Below, in pieces: positions 1 through 6,560 of a DNA stretch of 13,953 nt. The notes below the pieces were generated by a model that did not search any database, was not told the origin of the DNA, and saw only the letters and a list, made by a program, of their open reading frames with translations. The stretch comes from CAYSDL01 sp964429875 (GTDB taxonomy: Bacteria; Fidelibacterota; Marinisomatia; SCGC-AAA003-L08; D37C17): assembly GCA_964429875.1 (NCBI GenBank), contig CAYSDL010000038.1, positions 1-13,953 on the forward strand, written 5' to 3'. Every line of letters starts with the position of its first letter. The stretch's first letter is position 1. Both the position numbers and the translations under genes were made by a program.

Positions 1-50
<50 letters not shown>

Positions 51-183
51 AAATAATTATTAAATTGGGTTATTAATTTATTTTCTCTTAAAATTTTCTC
101 AAAGTCTTTAATTTATTAATTATTATTTATATAGAATATTTATTTATTGAAATTTTTATATATAATTTAAATTTAAATTAAAA

Positions 184-819
184 ATGAAAACTTATTTAAA
201 ACAATCTGCAAACATTATTTTAATCTCAATATTGCTAGCTTCAATTAGGTACTGCATTATTAGTGAGGATTATGATTTAATTAAAAAAAAGAAAGTTGCA
301 GATGGAATTATTAATAATGAAAATATTAATTTATCTTATTTGAATGATTTTATTGATAATGTTAATCAACCAACAATAATTAATTTTTCTATAGCAAAAC
401 AAATTTATAATAATAAACTGGCTACCTTTTTAGATGCAAGGTCTGTTGATTCATATTTAGAATCGCATATAAAGGGATCAATAAGCTTGCCTTATGATGA
501 TATAGAATCTATTGAAAAGAAACATGATCTTATTTGGATGAATGAAATAGGAGAAAATTATGTTTATACTATAGATAATTCAGGTATTCAGTTTGTAATT
601 GGAGTTAAAGATAATCAAAAATTTATTCGAGCTTTAGCTAATGTTGATAGTAAGTTAAAAAAATATGAAACTGTTTTTGTTATCTATTGTAGCGGTGAAG
701 GCTGCAGTCTAAGTGAGGACTTAGCATTTTATATGTTTGAAAGTTTAAAAATAAATAAAATATTAATTTATGAGGGCGGCATGCCTGAATGGATAGATAA
801 TGGTCTTCCAATAGAATGA
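184..819 (+). CDS. Membrane-anchored rhodanese-like sulfurtransferase
   Basis: 211 residues. Residues about 8-27 are hydrophobic after a K/Q-containing start, so this is an N-terminal anchor or signal with the rest probably in the periplasm. A single rhodanese domain follows: FLDAR (82-86), SHIKGSISLP (95-103) and the catalytic loop CSGEGC with the nucleophile at Cys169, then a C-terminal YEGGMPEWIDNGLPI, which is the usual end of the fold. Rhodaneses carry sulfur (or selenium) as a Cys-bound persulfide. An insertion of about 45 residues (roughly 115-160) between the two halves is longer than in minimal single-domain rhodaneses. The ATG at 184 follows an A/T-only leader without a Shine-Dalgarno sequence. 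The stop overlaps the next start (ATGA, 816-819), so it is translationally coupled to the DoxX/MauE-like gene. The substrate is unknown. Confidence 0.88.
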   Translation: MKTYLKQSANIILISILLASIRYCIISEDYDLIKKKKVADGIINNENINLSYLNDFIDNVNQPTIINFSIAKQIYNNKLATFLDARSVDSYLESHIKGSISLPYDDIESIEKKHDLIWMNEIGENYVYTIDNSGIQFVIGVKDNQKFIRALANVDSKLKKYETVFVIYCSGEGCSLSEDLAFYMFESLKINKILIYEGGMPEWIDNGLPIE

Positions 820-1259
820 GAAAGTTTCTAGAACATTCAAATACTATTTTATTCTTAAGAGTTGTTCTTGGAATTGTTTTTATTTATGCATCTATTGATA
901 AAATAGCTGATCCAATAAGTTTTTCAAACGCTATAGATAATTATCATATAACACCAAAAGCAATCAATAACATGGCTGCACTTATAATTCCTTTTGTTGA
1001 GTTTGTTGTAGGGTTTTGTCTTATCATTGGAATATTTATGGATGGAGCTATATTTATTACAATAATGCTTTTAATCTGGTTTATATTTATAATTTCACAG
1101 GCATTATTAAGGGGAATAGATTTACATTGTGGATGTTTTGATTTATCTCAAAAAGCAATAAATGATGGAAATCTTAAATTAGAAATGATTAAAAGAATAA
1201 TTGAAGATTTTGTATTTTTAATCATTGCTTTTATTATAAAAAACAGAAAAAATAAGTGA
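816..1259 (+). CDS. DoxX/MauE-family integral membrane protein
   Basis: 147 residues with about four hydrophobic helices (roughly 10-30, 53-73, 78-98 and 125-142). The helix-1 region LRVVLGIVFIYASIDKIADP and the loop motif GIDLHCGCFD (100-109, Cys105-Gly-Cys107) are typical of the DoxX/MauE redox-associated group. MauE is needed for maturation of the disulfide-rich methylamine dehydrogenase small subunit, and relatives pair with thiol-redox proteins. No methylamine dehydrogenase genes are seen here, so the role is more likely general envelope thiol handling together with the rhodanese upstream. The start overlaps the rhodanese stop (ATGA) and its own stop overlaps the next start (GTGA, 1256-1259), so the three genes form one coupled operon. 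The family call is good; the precise function is unknown. Confidence 0.85.
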   Translation: MRKFLEHSNTILFLRVVLGIVFIYASIDKIADPISFSNAIDNYHITPKAINNMAALIIPFVEFVVGFCLIIGIFMDGAIFITIMLLIWFIFIISQALLRGIDLHCGCFDLSQKAINDGNLKLEMIKRIIEDFVFLIIAFIIKNRKNK

Positions 1260-2425
1260 ATATTAAAAGATATCTAATTTTAGGTTTAATTTTTTCCAAT
1301 TTATTTTCTCAAAATATAAATCAAAATATTATTACTATTATTGGGACAACAAATATCCATGGAGAAATTGATCCGTGTGGTTGAAAGAAAAAACCTTTGG
1401 GCGGTCTTGCTCGAAAAGCAACTATAATAGAACAAATAAAACAAGAAAATATTAACCCATTGATATTAGACGCTGGTAATCTTTTTTTTAAGAAAGATAT
1501 TATTGAACCAGGCATAACTATAGAAACAGCAAAAATCAATGCAGATATTATATTAAAGTCATTTAATAAAATTGGTTGCGATGCTTTTTCTCCAGGCCCT
1601 AAAGATTTTGCAGCAGGGAAGGACTTCCTTCTGAGATTAGAGAGGCGATCAAAATTTCCCTTTATATCCTCTAATTTAGCTTATAGTAATAATAAATTAA
1701 TGTTTGATCCTTATGTTGTAAAAAATATTAATGGTAATAAAATAGGCATTATAGGGTTGACTTCAAAATTTGAATCTGAGGAATTGGTTATTTTAGATCC
1801 AATTCAATCATTGAAATTAATTTTTGAGGAAGTCTCTAATAAATCAGATCTTATTGTTTTATTATTGCATGCTGATACTAAAGATGAACAACTCTTAACT
1901 CAAATATATCAGGCTAATTTACCTATTGATATGATTTTAAGAAGTGGAGCAAGGACCAGGTCTTCTGATGGTGGAGCTAAAATTCCAACTTATATTGCAG
2001 GAGATAGGGGTAAATTACTTTATAAGTTTGAGTTAAATCTATTAAATGAAGATCTTCCTTTTATTGATATTGCATGGTCTAATAACACGGCTGATCGAAT
2101 GTTGGAAAGATTAAATAAAATGCAGAAGGGTGATGTCACTGCAGATTTAATGGATCTATATAAAAATGATCCTGCTACCTTAAATAGAATAAAAAATTAT
2201 CAAAGTCAGCTTGAAAAAGCTAATCAGTTACTAGAAAATGCTATTAATACAATTAGTTTTACTAAAATTGAATTAGGAAAAACAATTTTTGATAGACCAG
2301 ATATTTTGAAAATTGTTGATGCGGGGAAGCTTAAGATTAAAGACTTAATCGGGCCAGATCTTCCCCCAACCCAAGATCACAAAGGTAGATTGCCAGGAGA
2401 CCCTCATTATAACCATGGTCATTAA
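1256..2425 (+). CDS. Secreted metallophosphatase / 5'-nucleotidase-like protein with in-frame UGA (candidate selenoprotein)
   Basis: Read from the GTG at 1256 through one TGA (1382-1384), this is a 389-residue protein. The start overlaps the preceding stop as GTGA, and the codon before it is a stop, so the frame cannot extend upstream. Residues 1-19 (VNIKRYLILGLIFSNLFSQ) look like a signal peptide. The N-terminal block TNIHGEIDPCG-(TGA)-KKKPLGGLARKA matches the family pattern E/D-P-C-G-C-x3-LGGLARRA, with TGA in place of the second Cys (residue 43). Further metallophosphatase-like elements continue in the same frame: LDAGN, DAFSPGPKDFAAG, PFISSNL, LLLHADTKDE and IPTYIAGDRGKLLYKF. The C-terminus is His-rich (DPHYNHGH). 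The coding frame is intact on both sides of the TGA. A minimal call would start at the TTG at 1397, but that drops the signal peptide and first metal-site block. The options are selenocysteine insertion (favoured), a nonsense mutation, or a sequencing error. The substrate is unknown. Confidence 0.72.
1382..1384 (+). other. In-frame TGA, candidate selenocysteine codon (residue 43)
   Basis: The codon follows D-P-C-G and precedes K-K-K-P-L-G-G-L-A-R. In the Cys-containing family this position is the second Cys of CGC. A TGT or TGC to TGA change needs one base. TGA serves as a normal stop in several neighbouring genes, so a global recoding to Trp is not the explanation. Confidence 0.6.
1407..1421 (+). 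promoter_or_regulatory. Candidate bacterial SECIS stem-loop downstream of the UGA
   Basis: TTGCT (1407-1411) pairs perfectly with AGCAA (1417-1421) around the five-base loop CGAAA. The loop starts 27 nt after the TGA. The published permissive bacterial SECIS pattern asks for an upper stem of at least about 4 bp, a short apical loop with a G in its first two bases, and a loop 16-37 nt from the UGA, and all three hold here. The stem is short, and bases just outside it (C1406/C1422, T1405/T1423) do not pair. A match to so permissive a pattern could be chance, so this supports the case but does not settle it. Confidence 0.45.
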
Positions 2426-2427
2426 AA

Positions 2428-2451
2428 AATCAATTGTAAAAAGCATTGATT
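2428..2451 (+). terminator. Weak AT-rich hairpin after the metallophosphatase gene
   Basis: AATCAAT (2428-2434) and ATTGATT (2445-2451) form a 7-bp stem with a 10-base loop, starting 3 nt after the stop codon at 2423-2425. No run of T follows, so it is at best a poor intrinsic terminator. It could protect the 3' end or simply reflect base composition. Confidence 0.25.
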
Positions 2452-2510
2452 AAATGTTAAAATTAATCTAAAATTAGAAACTTTTTTTGATAGTTTTATT
2501 ATGATTCATT

Positions 2511-2583
2511 GCGAAAGTAGCTCAGCTGGTAGAGCATCACGTTGCCAACGTGGAGGTCGTCGGTTCGAATCCGATCTTTCGCT
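2511..2583 (+). tRNA. tRNA-Gly (GCC anticodon)
   Basis: The acceptor stem GCGAAAG (2511-2517) pairs with CTTTCGC (2576-2582) and the discriminator is T2583. The anticodon stem TCACG/CGTGG encloses the loop TTGCCAA, giving anticodon GCC. The T-arm contains GGTTCGAATCC. CCA is not encoded (TCAA follows), so it must be added after transcription. A TATGAT box at 2500-2505 lies just upstream, but no convincing -35 element is seen. It is the first gene of a three-tRNA cluster. Confidence 0.97.
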
Positions 2584-2584
2584 C

Positions 2585-2607
2585 AAGGCCTCTATTAAAG
2601 AGGCCTT
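2585..2607 (+). repeat. Perfect inverted repeat between tRNA-Gly and tRNA-Cys
   Basis: AAGGCCTC (2585-2592), a seven-base loop TATTAAA, then GAGGCCTT (2600-2607) form an 8-bp stem with five G:C pairs, followed by AAATTTT. It starts one base after the tRNA-Gly discriminator neighbour and ends 7 nt before tRNA-Cys. It resembles a weak intrinsic terminator or an RNA-processing/attenuating hairpin in the tRNA transcript. The T-run is only four bases, so full termination is doubtful. Confidence 0.65.
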
Positions 2608-2614
2608 AAATTTT

Positions 2615-2686
2615 GGCGTCGTACCCAAGCGGTAAGGGAGCGGTTTGCAAAACCGTCATGCACCAGTTCGAATCTGGTCGACGCCT
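2615..2686 (+). tRNA. tRNA-Cys (GCA anticodon)
   Basis: The acceptor stem GGCGTCG (2615-2621) pairs with CGACGCC (2679-2685) and the discriminator is T2686. The anticodon stem GCGGT/ACCGT holds the loop TTGCAAA, giving anticodon GCA. The T-arm is CCAG-TTCGAAT-CTGG. No CCA is encoded. It lies between tRNA-Gly and tRNA-Leu and is ordinary elongator tRNA-Cys by anticodon; it is not a selenocysteine tRNA. Confidence 0.97.
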
Positions 2687-2695
2687 CAAAAAGTT

Positions 2696-2781
2696 GCCGA
2701 GGTGGTGAAATTGGTAGACACAAGGGACTTAAAATCCCTCGGACCTATAAGTCCGTGCCGGTTCGATTCCGGCCCTCGGTA
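2696..2781 (+). tRNA. tRNA-Leu (UAA anticodon)
   Basis: This is an 86-nt class II tRNA. The acceptor stem GCCGAGG (2696-2702) pairs with CCTCGGT (2774-2780), with one G-U pair, and the discriminator is A2781. The anticodon stem AGGGA/TCCCT holds the loop CTTAAAA, giving anticodon TAA. The long variable arm CGGACC-TATAA-GTCCG is typical of leucine tRNAs. CCA is not encoded. The exporter start codon lies only 11 nt after the tRNA 3' end, which suggests one primary transcript. Confidence 0.97.
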
Positions 2782-2792
2782 CTTGATTTAAT

Positions 2793-3434
2793 ATGAACTC
2801 AGATAACATAATTCCTCTTTATATTAATCAATTCATTTCAATAATGATTATACATCTATTTGCTGTTATAAGTCCTGGCCCTGATTTCGCTATTGTCTCA
2901 AAACAAAGTTTTTCACATGGGCGAACTTCAGCTATATTTACTAGCTTAGGAATTGCTTCAGGAATACTAGTGCATGTAATGTTTTGTTTAATTGGAATAG
3001 GATATTTATTGACTGTGAATTCTTTCTTGTTCAATATTTTTAAATATATAGGTGCATTTTATTTATGTTATATCGGTTTTAAGCCTTTTATTAATTCCTC
3101 AATCAGTCAATTTGATAAGGATGAAAAAGAAAAATTAAAAAAATCTTTATACCAATCTTTTGTGCTTGGATTTATAACTAATGTATTTAATCCAAAAGCT
3201 ACAATTTTCTTTCTATCGTTATTTACCTTAGTTATAAATGTGGATACTCCGATTTTCATTAAATTACTATATGGTGCATGGATGTCTGTAATAACTGGTT
3301 TTTGGTTTTGCTTAGTATCATTATTTTTCACATCAGAGTATTCAAAAATATTTATTAGGAAATATTCAATACTCATTGATAAAATAATGGGTATTATATT
3401 AATTATTATATCAATTAGACTTTTACTAAACTAA
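2793..3434 (+). CDS. LysE/RhtC-family amino acid exporter
   Basis: 213 residues with about six hydrophobic segments. The N-terminal signature SPGPDFAIVSKQSFSHGR (27-44) closely matches the RhtC/LysE efflux group (SPGPDF.. in the first helix), and FKYIGAFYLCYIGFKPF and NVFNPKATIFFLSLF correspond to the later conserved segments. Members export threonine, homoserine, lysine or similar compounds through the inner membrane; substrate cannot be told from sequence. The ATG at 2793 places SPGPDF slightly further in than in RhtC. A second ATG at 2844 is possible but would remove half of the first helix. The leader is only 11 nt after tRNA-Leu and has no Shine-Dalgarno sequence. The next gene begins 4 nt after its stop. 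Confidence 0.88.
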   Translation: MNSDNIIPLYINQFISIMIIHLFAVISPGPDFAIVSKQSFSHGRTSAIFTSLGIASGILVHVMFCLIGIGYLLTVNSFLFNIFKYIGAFYLCYIGFKPFINSSISQFDKDEKEKLKKSLYQSFVLGFITNVFNPKATIFFLSLFTLVINVDTPIFIKLLYGAWMSVITGFWFCLVSLFFTSEYSKIFIRKYSILIDKIMGIILIIISIRLLLN

Positions 3435-3438
3435 TATT

Positions 3439-4083
3439 ATGGATATTGGATCAATTTTATTAAATATTGGGTTTGTTTTAAACTTTATTGCTCTTGCATT
3501 TAGAGAAATTCTATGGATAAGAATACTCTTGACCTTAGGTTATCTTTTAAGGTTCTTTTATCAGTTTTATTTTTCTCATAGTATGGAAGCTTCCTTTTGG
3601 ATGATTATTTTTGTTAGTATAAATCTATTCCAGATAGTTCGTATATTAAATGAAAGAAGAAAAAGATATATAGAACCAAAAATAGTTGATTTATATAAAT
3701 CAATTTTTAAAGATTTTAGTTCTTATGAATTTTTATACTTTTGGAAAATAGGAAAATTAAGAAGTTTAGAAGATGGTAAAATATTAATTAATGAAGGTGA
3801 TTATTCAAATTCAATTAATCTAATATTAGATGGAAGTGTGAAAATATCAAATGAAAATAAAGAAATAACACTTCTAACAAGGGGCCATTTTATTGGAGAA
3901 ATTAGCTATTTAACTAAAAAGCCAGCAATTGCAGATGCAGTCTCATCTGGAGATGTTTCATTTATTGAATGGAATAATAAGCAATTAAATGAATTAAAAA
4001 AAAATAATAAAATATTTTGGATAAAAATACAGAACATTTTACTGATGGATATGATAGAAAAAATTAAACGATCTAATAACTAA
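3439..4083 (+). CDS. Membrane protein with cyclic-nucleotide-binding-like domain (Popeye-like layout)
   Basis: 214 residues. Three hydrophobic segments (about 4-22, 26-45 and 50-68) are followed by a charged linker (NERRKRYIEPK) and a double-stranded beta-helix domain at about 95-205. Recognisable parts of that domain are ILINEGDYSNSINLILDGSV, LTRGHFIGEISYLTKKPA and SGDVSFIEWNNKQL. The GHFIGEISYL segment corresponds to the phosphate-binding cassette of CRP/CNB domains, but the usual Arg is replaced (KPAIADAV where R-x-A is expected), so cAMP/cGMP binding is uncertain. Three helices plus a C-terminal CNB-like domain is the layout of Popeye-domain proteins, and many bacteria carry such a gene. 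There is no DNA-binding domain. It may sense a ligand and modulate a partner; the MscS channel two genes downstream is a possible but unproven one. Confidence 0.78.
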   Translation: MDIGSILLNIGFVLNFIALAFREILWIRILLTLGYLLRFFYQFYFSHSMEASFWMIIFVSINLFQIVRILNERRKRYIEPKIVDLYKSIFKDFSSYEFLYFWKIGKLRSLEDGKILINEGDYSNSINLILDGSVKISNENKEITLLTRGHFIGEISYLTKKPAIADAVSSGDVSFIEWNNKQLNELKKNNKIFWIKIQNILLMDMIEKIKRSNN

Positions 4084-4092
4084 AATACTTAT

Positions 4093-4707
4093 ATGGATGA
4101 AAAAAAATTCAAAGACCCATTAATAACAATTAATAAGGTTTATACTAAAGTAGGTGATGGCGGAGAAACTTACCTTGTAGGAGGCGATAGAGTTTTAAAG
4201 AGCTCCTTAAGAGTGTCTGCATATGGCGATGTTGATGAGCTTAATTCATATATAGGCAGCTGTATATCTTTTATTAATTCTAATTCTCAAACAGATGAAT
4301 TGAGCAACTTTTCTTTAATTTTAAATGTTTTACAGAATGAATTATTCAATTTAGGGAATATGTTGGCTACTCCTTTAAATAAAACCTCTGATAATATGCC
4401 TAAAGTAGATGATGATTCTTTAAGTTTTTTAGAGAATAAAATTGATTTTTATAACAAGAATTTAAGACCTCTTAAATCGTTCGTTTTACCAGGTGGAAAT
4501 GAATTAAGTTCACGTTTGCATGTTGCAAGAACTGTATGTAGAAGGTGTGAAAGAAAAGTAGTAAAATTATCTAAAGAAGAAAAGATAAATGATATAATTA
4601 TTGCTTATCTTAATAGATTGTCAGATATGCTATTTGTATCTAGTAGATGGGTTAACCATCTATTTGATATTGAAGAAGTTATGTGGAACCCTAATAATAA
4701 AAAATAA
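4093..4707 (+). CDS. ATP:cob(I)alamin adenosyltransferase, PduO type
   Basis: 204 residues, usual for the family. It converts cob(I)alamin and ATP to adenosylcobalamin and is expected to be a cytoplasmic trimer. Diagnostic motifs are TKVGDGGETYL (18-28, ATP-binding N-terminus), RVSAYGDVDELNSYIG (40-55), FVLPGGNELSSRLHVART (130-147), CRRCERKVV with the ATP/corrinoid-site Arg and Glu (149-157), and YLNRLSDMLFVSSRW (172-186). All key regions are intact. It implies that the organism uses B12-dependent enzymes such as methylmalonyl-CoA mutase, though none are in the window. It lies 9 nt after the cyclic-nucleotide-like protein and 6 nt before the MscS channel with no Shine-Dalgarno sequence, so it is probably co-transcribed with them without an obvious functional tie. 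Confidence 0.94.
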   Translation: MDEKKFKDPLITINKVYTKVGDGGETYLVGGDRVLKSSLRVSAYGDVDELNSYIGSCISFINSNSQTDELSNFSLILNVLQNELFNLGNMLATPLNKTSDNMPKVDDDSLSFLENKIDFYNKNLRPLKSFVLPGGNELSSRLHVARTVCRRCERKVVKLSKEEKINDIIIAYLNRLSDMLFVSSRWVNHLFDIEEVMWNPNNKK

Positions 4708-4713
4708 TTTAAT

Positions 4714-5619
4714 ATGATAGAAAATATAGATTGGTTCGTTAGATTTTTCACTTACTCATCAATTCAAGTAAAATTCATAGCTACTTTTATTGCGATATTT
4801 TTATTTTTTATAATTAGAAAAATTATCATGAGAGTTGTTCGTGGCCAAACAACTGATGCACTAATTATATATAGATGGGAAAAAACTTCAACATATGTTG
4901 TATTTGTAGTTGGATTTATAGTTATTGGAAGAATATGGTTTGAGGGGATTCAATCAATAGCTACTTATTTGGGATTGTTGTCTGCAGGTATTGCTATTGC
5001 CTTAAAAGATCCTTTGACAAATGTGACAGGTTGGCTGTTTATATTATCTAGATCACCTTTTGTGATAGGCGATAGAATACAAATTGGCCAACATTCAGGG
5101 GATGTGATTGATATTAATTTTTTCAAATTTACATTGATGGAGGTAGGAAGATGGGGACAGGGAGAACAATCGTCTGGTAGAATTCTGCATATTCCAAATG
5201 GAAAAATTTTCATAGAAACATTAGCTAATTATAGTAAAGGTTTTAAATATATATGGAATGAAATTGAGGTTCTTGTAACCTTTGAAAGTGATTGGAAGAA
5301 AACTAAAGAAATACTAGAAAATGTTTCAAAAACACATACTGCTCATATTAGTAAAGCAGCAAAAAGAACATTTAAAGATATAACGAAGCTATTTTTAGTA
5401 TATCAGCCAAATTTTGATCCACAAGTATATACTGATGTTAAAGATAGTGGTGTAATGCTTACTATCAGATATCTTTGTAACCCAAGAAAAAGAAGAGAAA
5501 CTGCTCAGCTTATTTGGGAAGATATTCTCGATAAATTTAGTGAAAATAAAAAAATTGATTTTGCTTATCCAACAACTAGATTCTATGATGATAAAACTGA
5601 AGGAAAAATTAATAAGTGA
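4714..5619 (+). CDS. Small-conductance mechanosensitive channel, MscS family
   Basis: 301 residues. Three transmembrane helices lie at about 19-40, 59-77 and 81-111. The pore helix and the following beta domain carry the MscS signature: YLGLLSAGIAIALKDPLTN, then FILSRSPFVIGDRIQIG and SGDVIDINFF, with the strand HIPNGKIF where family members have a V-PN-x region. The C-terminal domain is shorter and ends in KIDFAYPTTRFYD, close to the usual IAFPT end. These inner-membrane channels open on membrane tension to release solutes during hypo-osmotic shock. The stop overlaps the GTG start of the next gene (GTGA, 5616-5619). Confidence 0.93.
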   Translation: MIENIDWFVRFFTYSSIQVKFIATFIAIFLFFIIRKIIMRVVRGQTTDALIIYRWEKTSTYVVFVVGFIVIGRIWFEGIQSIATYLGLLSAGIAIALKDPLTNVTGWLFILSRSPFVIGDRIQIGQHSGDVIDINFFKFTLMEVGRWGQGEQSSGRILHIPNGKIFIETLANYSKGFKYIWNEIEVLVTFESDWKKTKEILENVSKTHTAHISKAAKRTFKDITKLFLVYQPNFDPQVYTDVKDSGVMLTIRYLCNPRKRRETAQLIWEDILDKFSENKKIDFAYPTTRFYDDKTEGKINK

Positions 5620-6557
5620 AATTAGTTTCATTCTCATATGATGAAATTACTTCCATTGGCATGCTAGATGACTCAATGAAAAATGTTGTTGATATCCATT
5701 CTTTAACAAAAGGAAAAATTCCAAATAATATGCTTGATTATCTAAGTAATTATAATGATAATAATAATCTACTAAGTGAGTATTCAAAAAACATTCCTTT
5801 TGATTCATATTTGAAATTATCTGAAGTGAAAATCGGACCTCCTTTGCCAAACCCTGTTTCGTTTAGAGACGCATATGCATTCAGAAAACATGTTGAAGCT
5901 GGCAGAAAGAATAGAGGATTAAAGATGATTCCAGAGTACGATGATTTCCCTGTTTTTTATTTTTCAAATCACCAATCAATATCTGGCCCTGGTAAAGTAT
6001 ATATCCAGGATCAACATCTAAAAAAGTTAGATTTTGAGTTTGAAATAGCAGCTGTAATATGCAAGAAAGGAAAAAATATAAAATTAAATGATGCTGAAAA
6101 TTATATAGGTGGTTTTGTTATCTTGAATGATTGGAGTGAGAGAGATGTTCAACTAAAAGAAATGAAACTTAATTTAGGACCGGCAAAAGGAAAAGATTTT
6201 GCCACATCCATTGGGCCTTATATAGTTACATTGGATGAATTGAAAGATAAAAAAATCAATAAAGCTGATGGGCCTAGATATGATTTAAATATGAAAGGTT
6301 ATATTAATGGTAATCTTGTATCTGAAGATAATTTTAAAAATATGACGTGGTCATTTTCTCAAATTATTGAAAGAGCCTCTTGTGGCGTAGATCTGTTCCC
6401 TGGAGATATAATCGGGTCAGGAACATGTGCAACAGGCTGTTTGCTAGAGCTTAATCTTACTCATGGAAATAATACATGGTTGAAAGATGGTGACAAAATC
6501 ACTTTGGAAGTTGATAGATTAGGTGCCTTATCTAATACAATCTCATTAAAAAAATAA
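5616..6557 (+). CDS. Fumarylacetoacetate hydrolase family protein
   Basis: 313 residues from the GTG at 5616, which overlaps the preceding stop; MKLVSF is the common family start. An N-terminal SH3-like part precedes the FAH core: VSFRDAYAFRKHVEAGRKNR (81-100, with the His used in catalysis), FYFSNHQSISGPG (114-126), KKLDFEFEIAAVI (136-148, acidic metal ligands Glu141 and Glu143), NDWSERDVQ (171-179, Asp172) and LGPAKGKDFATSIGP (187-201), then GDIIGSGTCATGCLLE. The sequence resembles Bacteroidota-type FAH proteins that cleave fumarylacetoacetate to fumarate and acetoacetate at the end of tyrosine degradation. Related enzymes act on other acylpyruvates, so the substrate is likely but not certain. 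It lies 3 nt before the dehydrogenase E1 gene, suggesting joint expression in amino acid catabolism. Confidence 0.9.
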   Translation: MKLVSFSYDEITSIGMLDDSMKNVVDIHSLTKGKIPNNMLDYLSNYNDNNNLLSEYSKNIPFDSYLKLSEVKIGPPLPNPVSFRDAYAFRKHVEAGRKNRGLKMIPEYDDFPVFYFSNHQSISGPGKVYIQDQHLKKLDFEFEIAAVICKKGKNIKLNDAENYIGGFVILNDWSERDVQLKEMKLNLGPAKGKDFATSIGPYIVTLDELKDKKINKADGPRYDLNMKGYINGNLVSEDNFKNMTWSFSQIIERASCGVDLFPGDIIGSGTCATGCLLELNLTHGNNTWLKDGDKITLEVDRLGALSNTISLKK

Positions 6558-6560
6558 ATT

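Noticed and set aside
164..179. 16-bp perfect palindrome AATTTAAATTTAAATT before the rhodanese gene
   Set aside because: It is built only of A and T in an AT-rich spacer, so it is expected from composition. A TATAAT at 161-166 has no matching -35 element, so I do not call a promoter.
1382..1384. TGA read as Trp through an altered genetic code
   Set aside because: TGA ends several intact genes here in overlap with the next start, TGG is used for Trp throughout, and the family has Cys (not Trp) at this position.
1321..1539. Minus-strand open frame opposite the metallophosphatase gene
   Set aside because: It is a shadow of the plus-strand gene, with no recognisable family, and it runs across the conserved metal-site block.
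1397..2425. Metallophosphatase gene starting at the TTG at 1397 without the upstream part
   Set aside because: It would lose the signal peptide and the conserved HGE-x-x-P-C-G block that is clearly encoded in frame upstream, and no Shine-Dalgarno sequence supports a TTG start.
2511..2781. Search for a selenocysteine tRNA in the tRNA cluster
   Set aside because: Anticodons are GCC, GCA and TAA. None is TCA and none has the extended acceptor arm of tRNA-Sec, so support for selenocysteine must come from elsewhere in the genome.
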